Below are positions 1 to 7,786 of a stretch of DNA of 33,498 nucleotides, piece after piece. The stretch is from contig DASSKW010000009.1 of NCBI GenBank assembly GCA_035690065.1, positions 1-33,498 on the forward strand. The letters are read 5' to 3'. Source of the DNA: DASSKW01 sp035690065 (GTDB lineage Bacteria; Pseudomonadota; Gammaproteobacteria; Natronospirales; REEB76). A program made the translations under genes and the position numbers. Each line of letters opens with the position of its first letter. Position 1 is the stretch's first letter. Below the pieces are notes generated by a model. That model was not told where the DNA came from and made no database searches. It was given only the letters and a program-made list of their open reading frames with translations.

Positions 1-1
1 C

Positions 2-307
2 AGCAAACCGCTGACCAAGTCGGAGACCTATGCCTATCTCGTTGCCACCACCGGGTTGAGCCGCAAGCAGGTCGCGGGCCTGTTCAGCGATCTGGCTGAC
101 CTGATCGGCAAGAGCGTGGGCAAGAAAGGCCCGGGGACTTACGTGGTGCCGGGTCTGATGAAGATCCGCGTAGTCCGTAAACCCGCGACCAAGGCACGCG
201 AAGGCATCAACCCGTTCACGGGCGAAAAGACCATGTTCAAGGCCAAACCTGCCCGTAACGTAGTGAAGATCCAGGCCCTCAAGGCCCTCAAGGACATGGT
301 GAAGTAA
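2..307 (+). CDS. HU-family DNA-binding protein, C-terminal part (5' end outside window)
   Basis: The frame is open from base 2 and runs to TAA at 305-307, so the true start lies upstream of the window. The visible 101 residues have the order of a bacterial HU/IHF fold: an N-terminal helical part (KPLTKSETYAYLV), then the G-x-G-T-Y-x-x-P-G-L strand region, then NPFTGEK followed by FKAKPARNVVKI, the usual beta-arm end of the family. This subgroup, common in beta- and gammaproteobacteria, often carries a Lys/Ala-rich N-terminal extension; that part would be outside the window. It is expected to bind DNA without strong sequence specificity and shape the nucleoid. A perfect 11-bp hairpin follows the stop codon. 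Confidence 0.88.
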   Translation, partial: SKPLTKSETYAYLVATTGLSRKQVAGLFSDLADLIGKSVGKKGPGTYVVPGLMKIRVVRKPATKAREGINPFTGEKTMFKAKPARNVVKIQALKALKDMVK

Positions 308-318
308 GCCATTCCCGT

Positions 319-344
319 CCGGAGCCGCGGCTTCGCGGCTCCGG
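319..344 (+). terminator. GC-rich hairpin after the HU-like gene
   Basis: An 11-bp perfect stem (CCGGAGCCGCG with its complement) closes a GCTT loop 12 bases after the HU-like stop codon. There is no clear T-tract behind it, so it may be a weak terminator or an mRNA 3'-end stabiliser. It also sits between convergent genes. Confidence 0.6.
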
Positions 345-400
345 GCAAGTCCTTGATGGCAGAACTGGATCAGCTCCCGGTGCAATGCCGGCGGAATGGA

Positions 401-859
401 TTACTTTCCGTTCAACACCCGTTGTTTTGCCAGCATCAGATCAGCCGGCCGCACATACAACAAGTCTGCCAGTTTGTGCATGAGTGCGTCTTCGTACTTG
501 TCCAGCTTGCCGTCCTCCAGCGCCACCTGCCATAGCATCTCTATCAGTACGAGTTTGTCCGGCATGTCGAAATATTGATTCAATGGGCGCGTGAAACGAT
601 ACAGCGATACCGCTTGGTCGGATTGAGTGCCTGCGGCTTGCAGCAGCGCTTCGGCTTCCGCCGGGTCAAGCTTGAACCGTTGCACCAGCAGCGCACTCGC
701 CCGCTTCAGTTCCTGCGGCTGTTCCTCGAAATCCGCCCGTACCATCTCCACACACAAGGCCGCGACCGCCAGGCGCGTGTCGGCATCCTGATCCCGCGTG
801 GTGGCGGCAGACTTATCGTTGAGACTGCGCTCCAGAAAATTGGCTAATGAAGCAAACAT
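401..859 (-). CDS. TerB-family (tellurite-resistance-like) protein
   Basis: The 152-residue, mostly helical, acidic protein resembles the TerB/DjlA N-terminal fold. An early helix reads RLAVAALCVEMVRADF, then come EEQPQELKRASALLVQRF and a second half, MLWQVALEDGKLDKYEDALMHKLADLLYV. The last matches the second TerB-like helical repeat, where acidic residues of the 'D/E-G-x-x-D-x-x-E' type cluster. Stand-alone TerB proteins are cytoplasmic and of uncertain role; metal binding at the acidic surface is proposed for the family. The start at 859 has no strong Shine-Dalgarno sequence. The gene is separated from the upstream barrel-protein gene by a very strong terminator, so it is probably expressed on its own. 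The family call is fairly firm; the cellular role is unknown. Confidence 0.8.
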   Translation of the reverse strand: MFASLANFLERSLNDKSAATTRDQDADTRLAVAALCVEMVRADFEEQPQELKRASALLVQRFKLDPAEAEALLQAAGTQSDQAVSLYRFTRPLNQYFDMPDKLVLIEMLWQVALEDGKLDKYEDALMHKLADLLYVRPADLMLAKQRVLNGK

Positions 860-917
860 CGGGACTGGCTATCGTCGAGTATGGGGAACAGCAAACACTG
901 TTACGGATGACAAGAAA

Positions 918-960
918 TGCAATGTCACGTTCCGTTCAGATAACGGAACGTGACATTGCA
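918..960 (-). terminator. Long perfect palindrome acting as terminator of the barrel-protein gene
   Basis: A perfect 19-bp inverted repeat (arms 918-936 and 942-960) encloses only CAGAT. Read on the minus strand it begins 8 bases after the stop codon of the outer-membrane protein gene and is followed by TTTCTTG, the arrangement of an intrinsic terminator. The stem is unusually long and wholly perfect. Confidence 0.8.
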
Positions 961-967
961 GCGTTGA

Positions 968-1678
968 CTAGAAACCGAAACCGAATTTCAGGCTATAGGT
1001 CGTGTTGCCGGAGAGCCGGTTCGCTTCGAGCGCAAGGTGGATGCCCAGGTTGAACTGCAGACCCGCATATACTTCAGCGTTATTGAAACTGACGCTCTGC
1101 AAGCCGGTGGACGCATCCGGCGTGCTGTTGGTCCAGACTTCACCGACACCCGCATATGGTGTAAACGGACCGAATCCTTTCGAGATGGAGATACCCAGGC
1201 TCTTGGTGTTGAAATTGAGGTTATCGACGCCGGTCACATGGGTGAATGTCGCCCGAATGCCAATCGCCGGTTCGGCTACGCCTCCATCAAGAATCGCATA
1301 GCGGCCTTCCACCCCGTACAGCTTGATGTTCGAGCCGGGCACTGCACTGTACTCGCCGCCGATATCGATACCGAATGGCAGTCCCTTCGAGATCCGCAGA
1401 TTCGCAAACGGGACCCCGGTGATATCGTTGTTGCCAGTGGCGGTATTCCAGGCGCTCGTATGCGCGACCTTGGTCCAGCCTCCATTCAAGCTGACATCAA
1501 ATCCGGTGATGCCTTCTGGCGCCGCGCCCTGCAGCGCCTTGTAACTCAGGACTGCACCCATGTCCTGCGACAGGTCGCTGAAATCCTGCTGGGCAAGTTT
1601 CTGGATATCGATGTCATCGGCAGCAAAAGCACTGGTAACGAACCCCAGTAAAAGACAGGCAAGGATTAGGCGGCGCAT
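968..1678 (-). CDS. Outer-membrane beta-barrel protein, function unknown
   Basis: The start at 1678 is chosen because an AGGAG ribosome site lies just upstream and the product then begins with a classic signal peptide (MRRLILACLLLGFVTSAFA, cleavage after Ala-Phe-Ala). The mature part of about 217 residues alternates short amphipathic strands, many with aromatic ends (GIDIGGEYSAV, KLYGVEGRYAI, IGIRATFTHV, FTPYAGVGEVW, VYAGLQFNLG), and ends in ...SLKFGFGF. A C-terminal Phe is the BAM-recognition signature of outer-membrane barrels. The size suggests an 8-10-stranded barrel. No substrate or enzymatic motif is visible. A strong terminator follows, so it is likely monocistronic. The outer-membrane assignment is solid by pattern; the function is not known. 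Confidence 0.8.
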   Translation of the reverse strand: MRRLILACLLLGFVTSAFAADDIDIQKLAQQDFSDLSQDMGAVLSYKALQGAAPEGITGFDVSLNGGWTKVAHTSAWNTATGNNDITGVPFANLRISKGLPFGIDIGGEYSAVPGSNIKLYGVEGRYAILDGGVAEPAIGIRATFTHVTGVDNLNFNTKSLGISISKGFGPFTPYAGVGEVWTNSTPDASTGLQSVSFNNAEVYAGLQFNLGIHLALEANRLSGNTTYSLKFGFGF

Positions 1679-1745
1679 AAAATCTCCTGTGATTAAAGCA
1701 AAAATCCCCGACGGCAAAAGTTTACCAGAAGCCCGCTTGCCCGTA

Positions 1746-2369
1746 TCAGTCGGCGGCGAAAGTGTCTACTACCGCCTGCCGCAACTCATTCAGGCGGCCA
1801 TGAAAGAAATGCCCGGCACCCTTCAATACCGCCAGCCTGGGCGCGACTGCCAGCCCTTTCGCCCAGTCGAGCACGGCCTGCGGTGATACCACCTCGTCGG
1901 CATCGCCTTGCACCAACAACCAGGGTCCGCGGGGTGCTTCGATAAGCGTAGTATCGAAGCGTTCCACCGCAGGCGCGACCGTCACCAGACGCTGCACGGG
2001 CCGCTGGTTCTGCGCGCGCAGGGCCACATAGGCCCCGAAGGAGAACCCGGCAAGCCATAACGGCACTCCGGGATGGCGCGAACCCAGCCAGTCCATCGCC
2101 GCCAACGCATCCGCCAGCTCGCCTGTGCCTTCATCATATCCACCCTCGCTCCGGCCCACGCCACGAAAATTGAAGCGCAAGCTGACCGCACCAAGGTCAT
2201 TGAAAGCGCGCGCCAGGATATAGGCGACCTTGTTGTGCATGCTGCCCTGAAACAGAGGGTGTGGATGACAAACTACCGCTACAGCCCGCGGTACGTTTGC
2301 CGGACTGTCGAGCAATCCTTCCAGGATCCCAGCCGGTCCGGTGAACTGCACCGACTCGCTGCCGCTCAC
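1746..2369 (-). CDS. Alpha/beta hydrolase
   Basis: This 207-residue protein has the full small alpha/beta-hydrolase set. The CHPHPLFQGSMHNKV segment near residues 34-48 is typical of a COG2945-like group of small hydrolases. Strand and turn LRFNFRGVGRSEG come next, then the nucleophile elbow GFSFGAY (Ser in G-x-S-x-G), the acid in GDADEVV and the catalytic His in GAGHFFHGRL. The substrate is unknown; carboxylesterase or short-acyl hydrolase activity is the family default. Its ATG overlaps the stop codon of the upstream antiporter gene (ATGA at 2366-2369), so the two are almost certainly translationally coupled. The hydrolase family call is firm; a functional link to ion transport is only suggested by the overlap. 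Confidence 0.9.
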   Translation of the reverse strand: MSGSESVQFTGPAGILEGLLDSPANVPRAVAVVCHPHPLFQGSMHNKVAYILARAFNDLGAVSLRFNFRGVGRSEGGYDEGTGELADALAAMDWLGSRHPGVPLWLAGFSFGAYVALRAQNQRPVQRLVTVAPAVERFDTTLIEAPRGPWLLVQGDADEVVSPQAVLDWAKGLAVAPRLAVLKGAGHFFHGRLNELRQAVVDTFAAD

Positions 2370-4216
2370 GAACTTGTCTCCGCATTTGCCGGGATATCTG
2401 CCGTCAGTGTTTCACGTTTTGACGGACCGAAACTGACGACTGTGTCACCCGGTTTGGGAGCAAAAGAAAGGTTCAGGGAATGCAACATCAGATTGCCCTT
2501 GGCGTGGACTGCAAGCAATTGCAGGGTTCCCGGTGCGCAATCAGCGAGATAGTTCTCGAACAGGTAATTTTCAGTCAATCGTGTTTTCTGAAAAACCCAT
2601 CCACTGGTCAAATGGTTCCACAGATCTTCATACAAGGCTTCTTCACCGAATGCGATGCGTCCGCGCACCCCGCGCATGAACAGTTTTGCATCTGCCACGT
2701 CGGCTGAGTACATCGGCAACTGGAACGCCAGACCGCGCCCGAGGTGCGGCGCAAAGGTGCTGCATACCAGTGCATTGTATGCATCGTTACTGGTCGCTGC
2801 CAGCAACACGCCGACATCGTGCATCTCGAGTGAAGCTGCTGCCGATTCGGAAAGGATCTCACCGTAATACACCGGGATGCCGGCCAGGCGCGGCGCCCGT
2901 AAGCGATGCCAGGAAGTATCTACCATCAACACACTGGCATCTGCCGCGATCAACGTGCGTGCGAGTTCAGTGGTCCAGGGCGAGGCACCGACTATCAACA
3001 AACGATTGCGGGCAGTGGCTGCCAGACCGAGCGCGCGCGACACCCGTCCAAGCGTCAGACCGTGCACCAGCACCGTGACGAAGATGAGCGTGAATGTCAG
3101 CGGGACCAGGAGCTCGGCATCACGGTAGCCGGCTTCAGCAAGCCGTGGAGCAAGGACGCCGGCTGTGGCTGCCGCGACGATACCGCGCGGCGCGATCCAG
3201 GCCAGCAACAGACGTTCACGCTTGCGCATGCGCGCACCGATGGTCGCGATCCATATCGCTACCGGCCGCGCCACGAGCATTATCATCAGGATGACGAATG
3301 CACCATCCCAGCGCAGATGTTCCAGTACCGCCGTGTCCAGATTCGCCGCCAGCAGGACAAACACGATCGAGACCAGCAAGACGGCCAGGTATTCCTTGAA
3401 GCGACGCATCTCGTCGATGCTTGCCAGGCGCATGTTGCCGAGCACGATTCCCATCATCGTCACGGCGAGCAGCCCTGCTTCATCCTGGATAGCATTGGCC
3501 GCCACGAATACCGTCACGACTACTGCCAGCACCAATGGATGTTTGAGATATTCGGGAACCTGATCGCGCCGGAACAACATCCCCAGCACATAGGCCACGG
3601 CACCCCCCAGCAACGCGGCGACTGTCACTGCAGTGGCAAGGTTCCACAATACCTGTCCGGAGAACTGTCCATGTGCCGCATACAGGAAATAATCGAATAC
3701 CAGCACCGCAAGCAGCGCGCCGATCGGATCATTGATGATCGCTTCCCATTTCAGATAGGAAGCCACCCGCCGTGTAAGCATGGCCTGACGCAGCAGCGGC
3801 AGGATCACGGTCGGTCCGGTCACCACGATGATGGCACCGAATACCAGTGCCACCGGCCAGGCGATGCCGCCGACGTAATGGGCCGTCACACTGTATAGCG
3901 CGAAACTCAGCGGCACACCGAGATAGACCAGCCGCCGGACACCAGACACAGCCTGCTTGAGTTCGTGGAAACGCAGGTTCAGACCGCCGTCAAAGAGGAT
4001 GACGGCGACCGACAAATTGATCACTGTCCCAAGCGCATGGCCCAACTGTTTTTCCGGCATCAGGATATGCAATACCGGTCCGACCAACACACCGCACAAA
4101 GTCAGCAACACGATCGCCGGGATGCGGGTGCGCCAGGCAACCCATTGCGCCAGCACGCCGATGAACAGCACCAGCGCGATCACGGCAGGCAAGGTGACAG
4201 GGGCATATAAGTGCAT
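2366..4216 (-). CDS. CPA1-type cation/proton antiporter with TrkA-N-like C-terminal domain
   Basis: The N-terminal ~400 residues form about a dozen hydrophobic helices with family marks of Na+/H+ exchangers: FDGGLNLRFHEL, a GPTVILPLL unwound helix and EAIINDPIGALL, where the Asn-Asp pair is the ion-binding motif of electroneutral CPA1 antiporters. The last ~200 residues are cytoplasmic. They start with a Rossmann-like strand (RNRLLIVGASPWTTELARTL) and continue ADASVLMVDTSWHRL, as in TrkA-N/RCK nucleotide-binding domains, then a TrkA-C-like tail. Such tails usually gate transport by nucleotide binding. The Gly motif GASPWT is not the canonical GxGxxG, so NAD binding is uncertain. Role: inner-membrane Na+ or K+/H+ exchange for pH and salt balance. 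First gene of a two-gene operon with the hydrolase; divergent from the ornithine aminotransferase gene. Confidence 0.9.
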   Translation of the reverse strand: MHLYAPVTLPAVIALVLFIGVLAQWVAWRTRIPAIVLLTLCGVLVGPVLHILMPEKQLGHALGTVINLSVAVILFDGGLNLRFHELKQAVSGVRRLVYLGVPLSFALYSVTAHYVGGIAWPVALVFGAIIVVTGPTVILPLLRQAMLTRRVASYLKWEAIINDPIGALLAVLVFDYFLYAAHGQFSGQVLWNLATAVTVAALLGGAVAYVLGMLFRRDQVPEYLKHPLVLAVVVTVFVAANAIQDEAGLLAVTMMGIVLGNMRLASIDEMRRFKEYLAVLLVSIVFVLLAANLDTAVLEHLRWDGAFVILMIMLVARPVAIWIATIGARMRKRERLLLAWIAPRGIVAAATAGVLAPRLAEAGYRDAELLVPLTFTLIFVTVLVHGLTLGRVSRALGLAATARNRLLIVGASPWTTELARTLIAADASVLMVDTSWHRLRAPRLAGIPVYYGEILSESAAASLEMHDVGVLLAATSNDAYNALVCSTFAPHLGRGLAFQLPMYSADVADAKLFMRGVRGRIAFGEEALYEDLWNHLTSGWVFQKTRLTENYLFENYLADCAPGTLQLLAVHAKGNLMLHSLNLSFAPKPGDTVVSFGPSKRETLTADIPANAETSS

Positions 4217-4225
4217 GGCGTCTTT

Positions 4226-4253
4226 TTGTCCACTCAGGGCGCTCTGGTATCAT
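4226..4253 (+). promoter_or_regulatory. Predicted promoter of the ornithine aminotransferase gene
   Basis: TTGTCC (4226-4231) and an extended -10 TGG-TATCAT (hexamer 4248-4253) lie 16 bp apart in the 85-bp divergent gap, about 50 bp before the aminotransferase start. The pattern is sigma-70-like. It is inferred by eye only. Confidence 0.55.
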
Positions 4254-4301
4254 ACTTGGTTTTCCGTCCCCGCTTGGGGCGGCCGCTGTGAGGATCTCCG
4301 T

Positions 4302-5519
4302 ATGAACGCGACCATCGAGCTTGAAAACCGCTATTGCGCTGCCAACTATCATCCGCTGCCCGTGGTACTGACCCGCGGCGAAGGCGTGTATGTCTGGGAC
4401 GACGCCGGCAACAAATACCTCGACATGATGAGCGCGTATTCCGCAGTCAGTCACGGCCATGCACATCCACGCCTGATCAAGGTGTTGCAACAGCAGGCTG
4501 CACGACTCGCAATCTGTTCACGTGCATTTCATACCGACAAACTTGGCCCGTTCCTGAAGCGTGTCTGCGAACTCACCGGACAAGACATGGCGCTGCCGAT
4601 GAATACCGGTGCCGAAGCGGTGGAAACGGCGATCAAAGCGGCACGCAAGTGGGCTTACAAAGTCAAAGGGGTGCCTGCCGACAAAGCCGAGATCATCGCC
4701 TGTCACGGCAACTTCCACGGCCGCACCATCGCCATCGTGGCGATGTCGAGTGAGGCGCAATACAAGGATGGCTTCGGTCCGTTCCCGTCCGGCATGCAAC
4801 TGGTGCCTTACGGCGATGCCGCCGCACTCGAAAAAGCCATCACGCCCAACACTGCGGCCTTCTTGGTGGAACCGATCCAGGGTGAAGGCGGCATCGTGAT
4901 CCCGCCCGACGGTTATCTGAAACGCGCGGCGGAACTGTGCAGGCAACACAACGTGTTACTCATCTGCGACGAGATCCAGACCGGACTCGGGCGCACTGGC
5001 AAATTACTGGCCTGTGAATATGAAAGCGTCAAACCGGATGGATTGATTCTCGGCAAGGCGCTCGGCGGAGGTCTGCTGCCAGTCTCGATGTTCCTGGCGC
5101 GCCGTGATGTCATGAACGTGTTCACGCCCGGCGATCACGGCAGCACCTTCGGCGGCAATCCGCTCGGTGCGGCAGTCGGGCTCGAAGCCCTGAACGTGCT
5201 GGTCGAAGACAAACTCGCCGAACGCTCCGCCGAACTCGGCGCTTATCTGCTCGACAAGTTGCACGCACTCAAGAGCCCTCTGATCAAGGCATTACGCGGC
5301 AAGGGATTGTTCATCGGCATCGAGATCGATCCTGCCAAGGCCCGGGCGCGCGAAGTCTGCGAACGCCTGATGCCGCACGGCATCCTCAGCAAGGAAACCC
5401 ACGAGACTGTGGTACGTCTTGCGCCGCCGCTGGTCATCACTCGCGAACAGATCGATTGGGCGGTGGAGCGCATCGAGCTGGTGCTCAAGGAGATGAGCAA
5501 GATCCGTGCGACCGGTTGA
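4302..5519 (+). CDS. rocD: Ornithine aminotransferase
   Basis: The enzyme transfers the delta-amino group of ornithine to 2-oxoglutarate, giving glutamate semialdehyde (pyrroline-5-carboxylate) and glutamate, in the cytosol with PLP. The 405-residue chain starts ENRYCAANYHPLPVVL, the characteristic N-terminus of ornithine aminotransferases rather than of acetylornithine aminotransferases. Class-III transaminase motifs follow: MNTGAEAVETAIK (phosphate site), CHGNFHGRT, EPIQGEGG, LICDEIQTGLGRTG (PLP Asp) and GKALGGG with the Schiff-base Lys at about residue 252. The ATG at 4302 has GAGGA 7 bases upstream; in-frame codons further upstream lie inside the divergent antiporter gene and were rejected. 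A strong terminator follows, so it is a single-gene unit. It would connect arginine/ornithine breakdown to proline and glutamate. Confidence 0.95.
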   Translation: MNATIELENRYCAANYHPLPVVLTRGEGVYVWDDAGNKYLDMMSAYSAVSHGHAHPRLIKVLQQQAARLAICSRAFHTDKLGPFLKRVCELTGQDMALPMNTGAEAVETAIKAARKWAYKVKGVPADKAEIIACHGNFHGRTIAIVAMSSEAQYKDGFGPFPSGMQLVPYGDAAALEKAITPNTAAFLVEPIQGEGGIVIPPDGYLKRAAELCRQHNVLLICDEIQTGLGRTGKLLACEYESVKPDGLILGKALGGGLLPVSMFLARRDVMNVFTPGDHGSTFGGNPLGAAVGLEALNVLVEDKLAERSAELGAYLLDKLHALKSPLIKALRGKGLFIGIEIDPAKARAREVCERLMPHGILSKETHETVVRLAPPLVITREQIDWAVERIELVLKEMSKIRATG

Positions 5520-5539
5520 ATACGCGCTGTTTGGTTTAC

Positions 5540-5574
5540 AAACAAAAAGCCGCGCATAGCGCGGCTTTTTGTTT
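5540..5574. terminator. Bidirectional intrinsic terminator after rocD
   Basis: A perfect 16-bp stem flanks an ATA loop. The GC core (GCCGCGC) is bordered by A5 on the left and T5 on the right, giving a U-tract in either direction. It begins 20 bases after the rocD stop. Confidence 0.92.
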
Positions 5575-5863
5575 GCGCGACGAATCCGTTCATCCCGGAT
5601 CCAAACAATCTCCAGTACATGGAAATGCGGTCCGCATAACAGTTAATCAGTATGCGAATCATCGTCGATACCGGATTCTTTGTTATCGCCAAGATCGTGA
5701 ATAGTCTTCTAATTGTATTGAATATGTGCGCAACATGATCGAACGTGTCGCGATCGTGTTTTGTGGACACGTTTTTGAAACGGGGGAAACTGCGGATGCG
5801 GTATAATGGTAACCCAATTTATTCATTATGCAATGCAAAAATACTGAACAGGAAACAAGTTTC
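5575..5863. other. Non-coding gap upstream of the GNAT-nitrilase gene
   Basis: This 289-bp, relatively AT-rich stretch holds no convincing gene. Near its end a perfect TATAAT hexamer (5802-5807) sits about 57 bases before the chosen start. A good -35 at the normal distance is not visible; TTGAAA at 5775-5780 is 21 bp away. A CGTGTC...GACACG inverted repeat lies around 5744-5771, just upstream of that -35 position, and could be a regulator site. Confidence 0.5.
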
Positions 5864-7423
5864 ATGGACACGATCGTCGAGATAAAGAAATCCGAACACA
5901 ACGATGTTCACCGGCTCAAGCTGCGTAATCTCAAACCCGAAGATTACGACGATATCCGCGAGACCATGCTCATCGTCTATCCACACCTTGGTGCGTGGCC
6001 GCGCGAACATTTTCTCGCGATGCTGCAACGCTTTCCGGAAGGCCAGATCGGCATCGAAGATAACGGGCATATCGTGGCAGTGGTGCTGTCGTTGATCGTG
6101 AATTATGAAGAATTTGGCGATCATCACACCTACAAACAAATCATCGGTGGCGGCGAACTGTCGACTCACGATCCGGATGGCGATGTGTTGTACGGGATCG
6201 AGGTGTTTGTACATCCGGATTACCGCGACATGCGTCTCGGCCGTCGGCTGTACGACGCCCGCAAGAATCTGTGTCGCCAGCTCAACCTGCGGGCGGTGGT
6301 CTCCGGCGCTCGCATCCCCGGTTACTGCAAGCATTCGGATCGGATCGGCCCGGACGAATATATCGATCTGGTCAGGCGCAAGGAGTTCCGGGATCAGATC
6401 CTGAGTTTCCAGCTGGCAAACGATTTCCACGTCCGCCGCATCATCCGCGATTACATCCCCAACGATGTGGAATCCTGCGGTTACGCGGTGTTAGTCGAAT
6501 GGAACAACATTTTCTATCAGCGGAAAAAACCTTCCGCGGTGAATCCCCGCAAATCCACCGTGCGGGTCGGCAGTGTGCAATGGCAGATGCGTTCGGTAAA
6601 ATCAGTCGAAGAATTGATGCAGCATATCGAGTTCTTCGTCGATGCCCTGGCCGGTTACAAATGTGACTTCGCCCTGTTCCCGGAATTCTTCAACATTGCC
6701 TTGATGGGACTCACCCCGGATGAATCACCCGCTGAATCGATCCGCACGCTGGCGCAATTCACCGGGCCGGTGTGCGACGCAATGCGCAGTCTGGCGTTGT
6801 CCTACAACATCAACATCATCGCCGGCAGTATGCCGGTCTATGAAAACAGCGAGCTATACAACGTCTCCTATCTGATGCGACGCGACGGCAGCATCGAATC
6901 GCAATACAAGTTGCATCCGACCCCGGACGAGCGTGCTTACTGGGGTGTGCGTGGTGGCGACAAACTCAAGACCTTCGATACCGATGCGGGCCGGATCGGC
7001 ATCCTGGTGTGCTACGACTGCGAATTCCCGGAACCGGCACGGATCCTGGCCGACCAGGGCATGCAGATACTGATGGTACCGTTCTGGACCGATACCAAGA
7101 ACGGCTATCAGCGCGTCCGGCATTGCGCGCAGGCGCGCGCAATCGAAAACGAATGCTATGTGGCGATCACCGGTAGTTGCGGCAACTTGCCCAAGGTCGA
7201 GAACGCCGACATCCAGTATTCACAGTCGGCCGTGTTCACGCCGTCTGATTTCGCGTTCCCGCACGATGGTGTCGCAGCGGAAAGCACCCCGAATACCGAG
7301 ATGACGCTGATCGTCGATCTCGACCTCAACAAACTCAAGACGCTGCATGAACGCGGTGGCGTGCGCAACCTGCGTGATCGTCGGCAGGATCTCTACCGCG
7401 TGGACTGGTTGGGGCCGAAATAA
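5864..7423 (+). CDS. GNAT acetyltransferase fused to a nitrilase-superfamily amidohydrolase
   Basis: Two catalytic domains sit in one chain of 519 residues. Residues ~15-220 are a GNAT domain, with the acetyl-CoA region YGIEVFVHPDYRDMRLGRRLYDARK. Residues ~232-515 are a carbon-nitrogen hydrolase (nitrilase fold) with the complete Glu-Lys-Cys triad: Glu ~274 in FPEFFN, Lys ~349 in YKLHPTPDE and Cys ~383 in LVCYDCEFPE. The same architecture is known in YhcX-like proteins of many bacteria, whose substrate is not established. A plausible inference is acetylation of an amine and hydrolysis of an amide in one pathway. The start at 5864 is preferred because AGGA precedes it, while the ATG at 5828 has no ribosome site. 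The gene ends 7 bp from the convergent membrane-protein gene. Confidence 0.93.
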   Translation: MDTIVEIKKSEHNDVHRLKLRNLKPEDYDDIRETMLIVYPHLGAWPREHFLAMLQRFPEGQIGIEDNGHIVAVVLSLIVNYEEFGDHHTYKQIIGGGELSTHDPDGDVLYGIEVFVHPDYRDMRLGRRLYDARKNLCRQLNLRAVVSGARIPGYCKHSDRIGPDEYIDLVRRKEFRDQILSFQLANDFHVRRIIRDYIPNDVESCGYAVLVEWNNIFYQRKKPSAVNPRKSTVRVGSVQWQMRSVKSVEELMQHIEFFVDALAGYKCDFALFPEFFNIALMGLTPDESPAESIRTLAQFTGPVCDAMRSLALSYNINIIAGSMPVYENSELYNVSYLMRRDGSIESQYKLHPTPDERAYWGVRGGDKLKTFDTDAGRIGILVCYDCEFPEPARILADQGMQILMVPFWTDTKNGYQRVRHCAQARAIENECYVAITGSCGNLPKVENADIQYSQSAVFTPSDFAFPHDGVAAESTPNTEMTLIVDLDLNKLKTLHERGGVRNLRDRRQDLYRVDWLGPK

Positions 7424-7430
7424 GCGCGCG

Positions 7431-7763
7431 TCAGGCCGGCATGGGTTTGTCGTCGGCGAGGTTGATCAAGCCGCGGATGTGACGGTAGATATACCAGATC
7501 CAGACCACAAGAAACCCGAGCCAACCGATCACGAACCCGACCAGTACCAGGTAGCTCGCGCCGATCAGCACGCACCACAGGATCGCGTACCAGAAAGTAC
7601 GGATCATCCAGGCATGGTGGCTATCCATGACGGTGCCATCGTCGCCACGTTTCACATAGTTGATGATGAGCGCGACGATGCTGAGGATGCCGGTGATGGC
7701 GCCCAGCAGATGCAGGATGTACGCCGCGATCGTGAAACCGTGGCCTTGCTGTGATTCTGTCAT
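7431..7763 (-). CDS. Small integral membrane protein (COG3671/DUF4870-like)
   Basis: This 110-residue protein has about three membrane helices: FTIAAYILHLLGAITGILSIVALIINYV, FWYAILWCVLIGASYLVLVGFVIGWLGFLVVWIWYIYRHI and the junctions between them. The charged loop KRGDDGTVMDSHHAWMIRTF lies between the first and second segments. The 'S/D-H-x-x-W/F' loop is typical of the DUF4870/COG3671 group. It has a GAGGAA ribosome site and follows the AlaX gene by 23 bases, so it is most likely the last gene of the DoxX-MsrB-AlaX operon. No enzymatic residues are evident and the function is unknown. Confidence 0.8.
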   Translation of the reverse strand: MTESQQGHGFTIAAYILHLLGAITGILSIVALIINYVKRGDDGTVMDSHHAWMIRTFWYAILWCVLIGASYLVLVGFVIGWLGFLVVWIWYIYRHIRGLINLADDKPMPA

Positions 7764-7786
7764 GGGGAAATTCCTCGTTCGATGTT

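Noticed and set aside
2906..3898. A 330-codon open frame on the plus strand
   Set aside because: It lies wholly antisense to the antiporter gene, is rich in His/Gln/Arg and shows no family motif; the minus-strand protein is clearly real.
3957..4301. N-terminal extension of the ornithine aminotransferase
   Set aside because: The extension would lie inside the divergent antiporter gene. The ATG at 4302 has a ribosome site and matches the family N-terminus.
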